This document shows, piece after piece, positions 4,891-7,874 of a stretch of DNA of 7,874 nt. This DNA comes from Deltaproteobacteria bacterium. Its GTDB lineage: Bacteria; Myxococcota_A; Polyangia; HGW-17; SLPX01. The translations under genes were made by a program, and so were the position numbers. The stretch spans positions 1 through 7,874 of the forward strand of contig JAABSF010000107.1 of the NCBI GenBank assembly GCA_011390535.1, written 5' to 3'. Positions within the stretch are counted from its first letter, which is position 1. Each line of letters begins with the position of its first letter. The notes beneath the pieces are model-generated. The model did no database searches and had not been told where the DNA came from. It was given only the letters and a program-made list of their open reading frames with translations.

Positions 4891-6804
4891 ATGTTGTTCG
4901 GGGTTTTTAATTTAGGGGAAGGGAAAGGTTTTTTGAAAAGAATATTTTTTCAGAAAAGTGTTCGGTTACCATCTTTTTTCTCCTTTATGGTGTTATTCAC
5001 GGCTTTTGCTTTAATATCCGGTTTATCAGGTTGCCGCCCGTCGTCTTCGAGTGGCTGGAATTGTGGTCTCGAAGCTCCTGAATGTGTGGATGAGCTGAAC
5101 GAGCGGGTCTGCAGTGGCAGAGAAACGGTGGTCAGAGCATGTGCAAGTAGTCAGATCTGTATCGACGGAGAGGGTTGTGTTAATCAGGTTTGTGATCCCG
5201 ATGCACCGCCGGTGTGCGCGGATGAATATACCGAGATTGTGTGTATACCACCAGGGGTTGAATCTACTACTCAAGCCTGCGACGACGGAGTTCTATGTGA
5301 AGCAGGCACAGGTTGCAAGCCTCCTTTATGCACTTATCCGGACACCATCTGTTTGGATAATGATCAGATAGCTATTTGCCGAGAGGATGGGATGGCATAT
5401 GAACCTCACAGGCTTTGTTCCGACGAGGGCTGGGGCCTGGTTTGTCGCAACGGGAGCTGTGTAAGTCGATGTGAGACCCTCCAGGCAGGGGATTCGTCGC
5501 TTGGGAATGAGTATTATGCGGTTGATTTGCCTCAATATGGAAGCAGCTTATCAGACAAAGATTATGGTATCATTGTTTCGAACCCATCCAATACTCAGAC
5601 GGCGCAGGTTCAGATAGAGACCATAGGTGGTGTTGTAAATAACATGGAGATCCCACCTCAAGAGCTGCGGGTGTATTCGGTGGATCCTCCAAGAGAGAAC
5701 AATATAAATGCCACCGGCGTTTTTGCTCGGGCCTATCGGATCTTTTCCAATATTCCTGTAGCAGCTTTTCAGTTTAATTGTCTAACCACAATAAGCGCTG
5801 CTTCTACTGATGCGTCGTTATTGTTTCACACCGAGGTTTTGGCTAAAAAATACTGGGTTATGGACTACACGGGTTTCAATGATGGAAATTTCATAGGAGT
5901 CTATGCTGTCGAACCCGACACAACTGTTACAATTGTTCCATCCCAACCACTGGAGGCTTCAGCCTCGGATTCAGAGTTGTCTTTCGGGCCGACCCCTGCA
6001 GGAGAGCCCTTGACTGTGACCTTGGATCCATTCCAAGTGCTGGTGGTGATGACCTCTGAGACCGGCGTCAGCCTGACAGGTTCTTCAGTGGAAGGTTCGG
6101 CGCCGATAGGAGTTTTTGGAGGAAATGATTGTACCCAGGTGCCCCTTGGGACATCATACTGTGATCATTTGGAACAACAGATTTTTCCTCGGCAGGCTAT
6201 CGGAACTCACTACTTGGTGGCTAAAACGCATCCTCGGATGAACTGCGATCCGCCTGATTATGTCCGTATTTTGGCCGATGTTGATGACACCGAGGTGACG
6301 ATGGTTCCTCCTGTGGCAGGGCCTTTTTCTCTGAACGGTGGTGAATGGGTGGAGTTTTCAACAAACCAGTCGGTGGAGATTACATCTACGAATCCCATTC
6401 TTGTAGGTCAGTTCTTGCGCTCTTCGGGAGGTTCAGAGTGTGCCGATGAGGGTGATCCTGCCTTTGTGTTGCAGGTGCCTGTAGAGCAGTTTCGATGCTC
6501 TTATGTGTTTTTAACTCCCGATACCTATGATACGGATTTTATTAATATCGTCGCTCCTGTGGGAGCTGAGGTTATTTTAGACGGAGAGTTTTTGGACCTC
6601 TCCACCGAGCCGGTGGGGACGGGGCTGTTTACCGTGACCTCGGTGGAGCTTGAAGACGGCCCTCATGTGCTGGAAAGCGATCATCTCGTTGGGGTGATTG
6701 TTTATGGTTACGGGGGGCCGGGGAACATATCCGGTAACGTGCAAAATGTGTCTTATGCATATCCGGCCGGTTTGAGCCTTCAGGAGATCAATGTTGTTGA
6801 GTGA
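4891..6804 (+). CDS. Cysteine-rich exported lipoprotein with IgGFc-binding-like domain
   Basis: This 637-residue protein begins at an ATG preceded by GGAGG (4880-4884, 6-nt gap). The N-terminus has a basic region and hydrophobic core ending in LSGC, a classical lipobox with Cys48 as the lipidated residue. Residues about 58-194 contain three related cysteine-rich units (about 58-98, 101-145, 147-194), each with the pattern C...C-x-D...C...C...C...GC or GSC, that I cannot assign to a named family. Residues about 200-630 resemble the IgGFc-binding protein N-terminal family (Pfam IgGFc_binding), known from vertebrate FCGBP and common in myxobacteria-type genomes. Typical segments are YYAVDLPQ, YGIIVSNPS, ARAYRIFSNIPVAAFQFN, KKYWVMDYTG, FIGVYAVE and PIGVFGGNDC. 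It is probably an outer-membrane-anchored adhesion or binding protein. The ligand cannot be deduced, and binding to antibody should not be assumed from the family name. It sits behind copy B of the duplicated element and converges on the next gene with a 44-bp gap. Confidence 0.8.
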   Translation: MLFGVFNLGEGKGFLKRIFFQKSVRLPSFFSFMVLFTAFALISGLSGCRPSSSSGWNCGLEAPECVDELNERVCSGRETVVRACASSQICIDGEGCVNQVCDPDAPPVCADEYTEIVCIPPGVESTTQACDDGVLCEAGTGCKPPLCTYPDTICLDNDQIAICREDGMAYEPHRLCSDEGWGLVCRNGSCVSRCETLQAGDSSLGNEYYAVDLPQYGSSLSDKDYGIIVSNPSNTQTAQVQIETIGGVVNNMEIPPQELRVYSVDPPRENNINATGVFARAYRIFSNIPVAAFQFNCLTTISAASTDASLLFHTEVLAKKYWVMDYTGFNDGNFIGVYAVEPDTTVTIVPSQPLEASASDSELSFGPTPAGEPLTVTLDPFQVLVVMTSETGVSLTGSSVEGSAPIGVFGGNDCTQVPLGTSYCDHLEQQIFPRQAIGTHYLVAKTHPRMNCDPPDYVRILADVDDTEVTMVPPVAGPFSLNGGEWVEFSTNQSVEITSTNPILVGQFLRSSGGSECADEGDPAFVLQVPVEQFRCSYVFLTPDTYDTDFINIVAPVGAEVILDGEFLDLSTEPVGTGLFTVTSVELEDGPHVLESDHLVGVIVYGYGGPGNISGNVQNVSYAYPAGLSLQEINVVE

Positions 6805-6848
6805 TTGTTGAAGATGTCAAAGTTTGGTCGGCCGTCAAAATTGATGTT

Positions 6849-7874
6849 TTAGTCACAATCATAGACTTCCCACTCAAAAATTGGTGGGTTGCTGTCTTGG
6901 CCGCCTCCAACATAGGTCACTACATCATAAAGACGAATTCTGGTTGTCTGAACAGGGGATGGAAAGACAAACTCCCAATCGTCGGTCTGGTTGCTTACAG
7001 TGCCCGCCGTAGACCATGAAGACCCGTTCCAGTACTGAACAGTGGCTCCTGCCAGTGTGCGCCCGTCATTAGTCCCAATGCATGTGTTGGAATTGTAGCG
7101 GGAGGTATCCATGAAGAGTTTGGCCACGGTAACCGTAGAAGACCAATCCAACTGAATCCAAGCCCCGTTTGGATAGGATTCTGCGCTTAACCAATGGAAC
7201 CCATAGGTGTCACAAGCAGCTTCCGAATAACCATCGTTCATCTTGGATGGCCCGCGTCCATAACTGTCTTGGCCTCCTCCGGAGCTGCTCGCTGTAGCCG
7301 CGAGCGCAATATTGGTGGGATTGCACACAAGCTCTATTTTGCAGTCATGAGAGCAGCCATCGCCGGAGAGATTATTACCGTCATCGCATTCTTCGCCCAG
7401 GTCGGGCTGAACGATCCCGTCGCCGCAATACTCTTCTTTGCAGGAAGCGCTGCAACCGTCGCCGGAGACATTGTTACCATCGTCGCACTCTTCGCCGAGG
7501 CCTGGCTGAACCATCCCGTCGCCGCAATACTCTTCTTTGCAGGAAGCGCTGCAGCCGTCGCCGGAGACATTGTTGCCATCATCGCATTCTTCGCCCAGGT
7601 CGGGTTGAAGGCTTCCATCGCCGCAATACTCTTCTTTGCAGGAAGCGCTGCAGCCGTCGCCGGAGACATTGTTGCCATCATCGCATTCTTCACCCAACCC
7701 TATCTGAACAACCCCATCTCCGCAGTACTCATCTTTGCAAGAGGCGCTGCAGCCGTCGCCGGAGACATTATTACCGTCGTCGCACTCTTCGCCTTGTTCG
7801 AGGATACCGTTTCCACATTCAGGGTCTGACTCGTTTTTGCAATCGGAGCTGCAGCCGTCGCCGGAGACATTATT
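6849..7874 (-). CDS. DUF4215 (myxococcus cysteine-rich repeat) protein with C-terminal discoidin-like domain, partial
   Basis: The frame is open from the right edge (first full codon at 7874) to TAA at 6851-6849, giving 341 visible residues. The N-terminus, any signal peptide and further repeats lie outside. Residues about 1-183 hold one partial and five full cysteine-rich units of the form CGDGxxQPxLGEECDDGNN, then VSGDGCSASCKEEY. This is the DUF4215 or myxococcus disulfide-rich repeat found in secreted proteins. Residues about 184-341 resemble an F5/8 type C (discoidin, galactose-binding-like) domain: NIALAATASSS, MNDG, WLSAES, WIQLDW, ATVQYWNGSSW, TTRIRLYDV and FEWEVYDCD. Cys184 and Cys340 bracket this domain and Cys221 and Cys265 lie inside it, so two disulfides are likely by analogy. 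The product is presumably secreted or surface-displayed and may bind carbohydrate or another cell surface. That role is inferred. A TTG at 7697 is an internal leucine codon, not a start. Confidence 0.88.
   Translation of the reverse strand, partial: NNVSGDGCSSDCKNESDPECGNGILEQGEECDDGNNVSGDGCSASCKDEYCGDGVVQIGLGEECDDGNNVSGDGCSASCKEEYCGDGSLQPDLGEECDDGNNVSGDGCSASCKEEYCGDGMVQPGLGEECDDGNNVSGDGCSASCKEEYCGDGIVQPDLGEECDDGNNLSGDGCSHDCKIELVCNPTNIALAATASSSGGGQDSYGRGPSKMNDGYSEAACDTYGFHWLSAESYPNGAWIQLDWSSTVTVAKLFMDTSRYNSNTCIGTNDGRTLAGATVQYWNGSSWSTAGTVSNQTDDWEFVFPSPVQTTRIRLYDVVTYVGGGQDSNPPIFEWEVYDCD
7338..7874 (-). repeat. 99-bp in-frame tandem repeat encoding the DUF4215 units
   Basis: The landmark GCCGGAGA (plus strand) recurs at 7362, 7461, 7560, 7659 and 7758, exactly 99 bp apart, and again at 7860 after 102 bp. 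The array continues past the window. Units are nearly identical in DNA except at the codons for the short CGDGxxQPxL segment and in the outermost copies. Each unit encodes 33 residues, so gain or loss of a unit would keep the frame. The most uniform part is 7437-7735. Confidence 0.92.

Noticed and set aside
6805..6848. Possible bidirectional terminator between the two convergent genes.
   Set aside because: The only structure is an imperfect hairpin around CGGCCG with wobble pairs and no proper T run, too weak to annotate.
7194..7829. A 211-codon plus-strand frame encoding an Ala/Val/Phe-rich, apparently membrane-spanning 33-residue repeat protein.
   Set aside because: It is the exact antisense of the DUF4215 array. 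Its periodicity and hydrophobicity are produced by the complement of Asp/Gly/Cys/Glu codons. The minus-strand frame has recognisable domains and a natural end.

Overview
The window looks like a chromosomal segment of a Gram-negative bacterium, most likely from the Myxococcota or former Deltaproteobacteria, perhaps a Bradymonadales-like lineage. This is inferred from protein style, not from a search. Three genes encode exported cysteine-rich proteins of kinds common in that group: a lipoprotein with EGF-like modules and a CHAP-type domain, a lipoprotein resembling the IgGFc-binding family, and a protein with tandem myxococcus-type cysteine-rich (DUF4215) repeats and a discoidin-like C-terminus. 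The other genes are ordinary metabolism: threonine catabolism, citrate synthase and a tRNA.

Layout. Positions 2-1710 (+) hold the 3' part of tdh followed by complete kbl, the two-step route from threonine to glycine plus acetyl-CoA. Positions 1813-2005 (-) hold a self-contained tRNA-Phe(GAA) unit with a near-consensus promoter, a 73-nt tRNA without encoded CCA, and an intrinsic terminator. Positions 2122-2949 (-) encode the EGF/CHAP lipoprotein, followed by a short hairpin. Positions 3265-4581 (+) encode citrate synthase. Positions 4891-6804 (+) encode a 637-residue IgGFc-binding-like lipoprotein. Positions 6849-7874 (-) hold the 3' part of the DUF4215/discoidin protein, which runs off the right edge and contains a 99-bp in-frame tandem repeat.

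The most unusual signal outside the genes is a duplicated sequence of about 52 bp (3112-3163 and 4731-4782, 45 of 52 bases identical). It lies about 100 bp upstream of both the citrate synthase start and the IgGFc-like lipoprotein start. Both copies keep a sigma-70-like layout (TTGTCT, 17 nt, TATTGT or TATTAT), so it may be a duplicated promoter or operator putting a TCA-cycle gene and a surface lipoprotein under similar control.

I see no CRISPR array, insertion sequence, phage gene or recognisable defence system. The less-explored content is the set of secreted disulfide-rich proteins and the shared upstream element.
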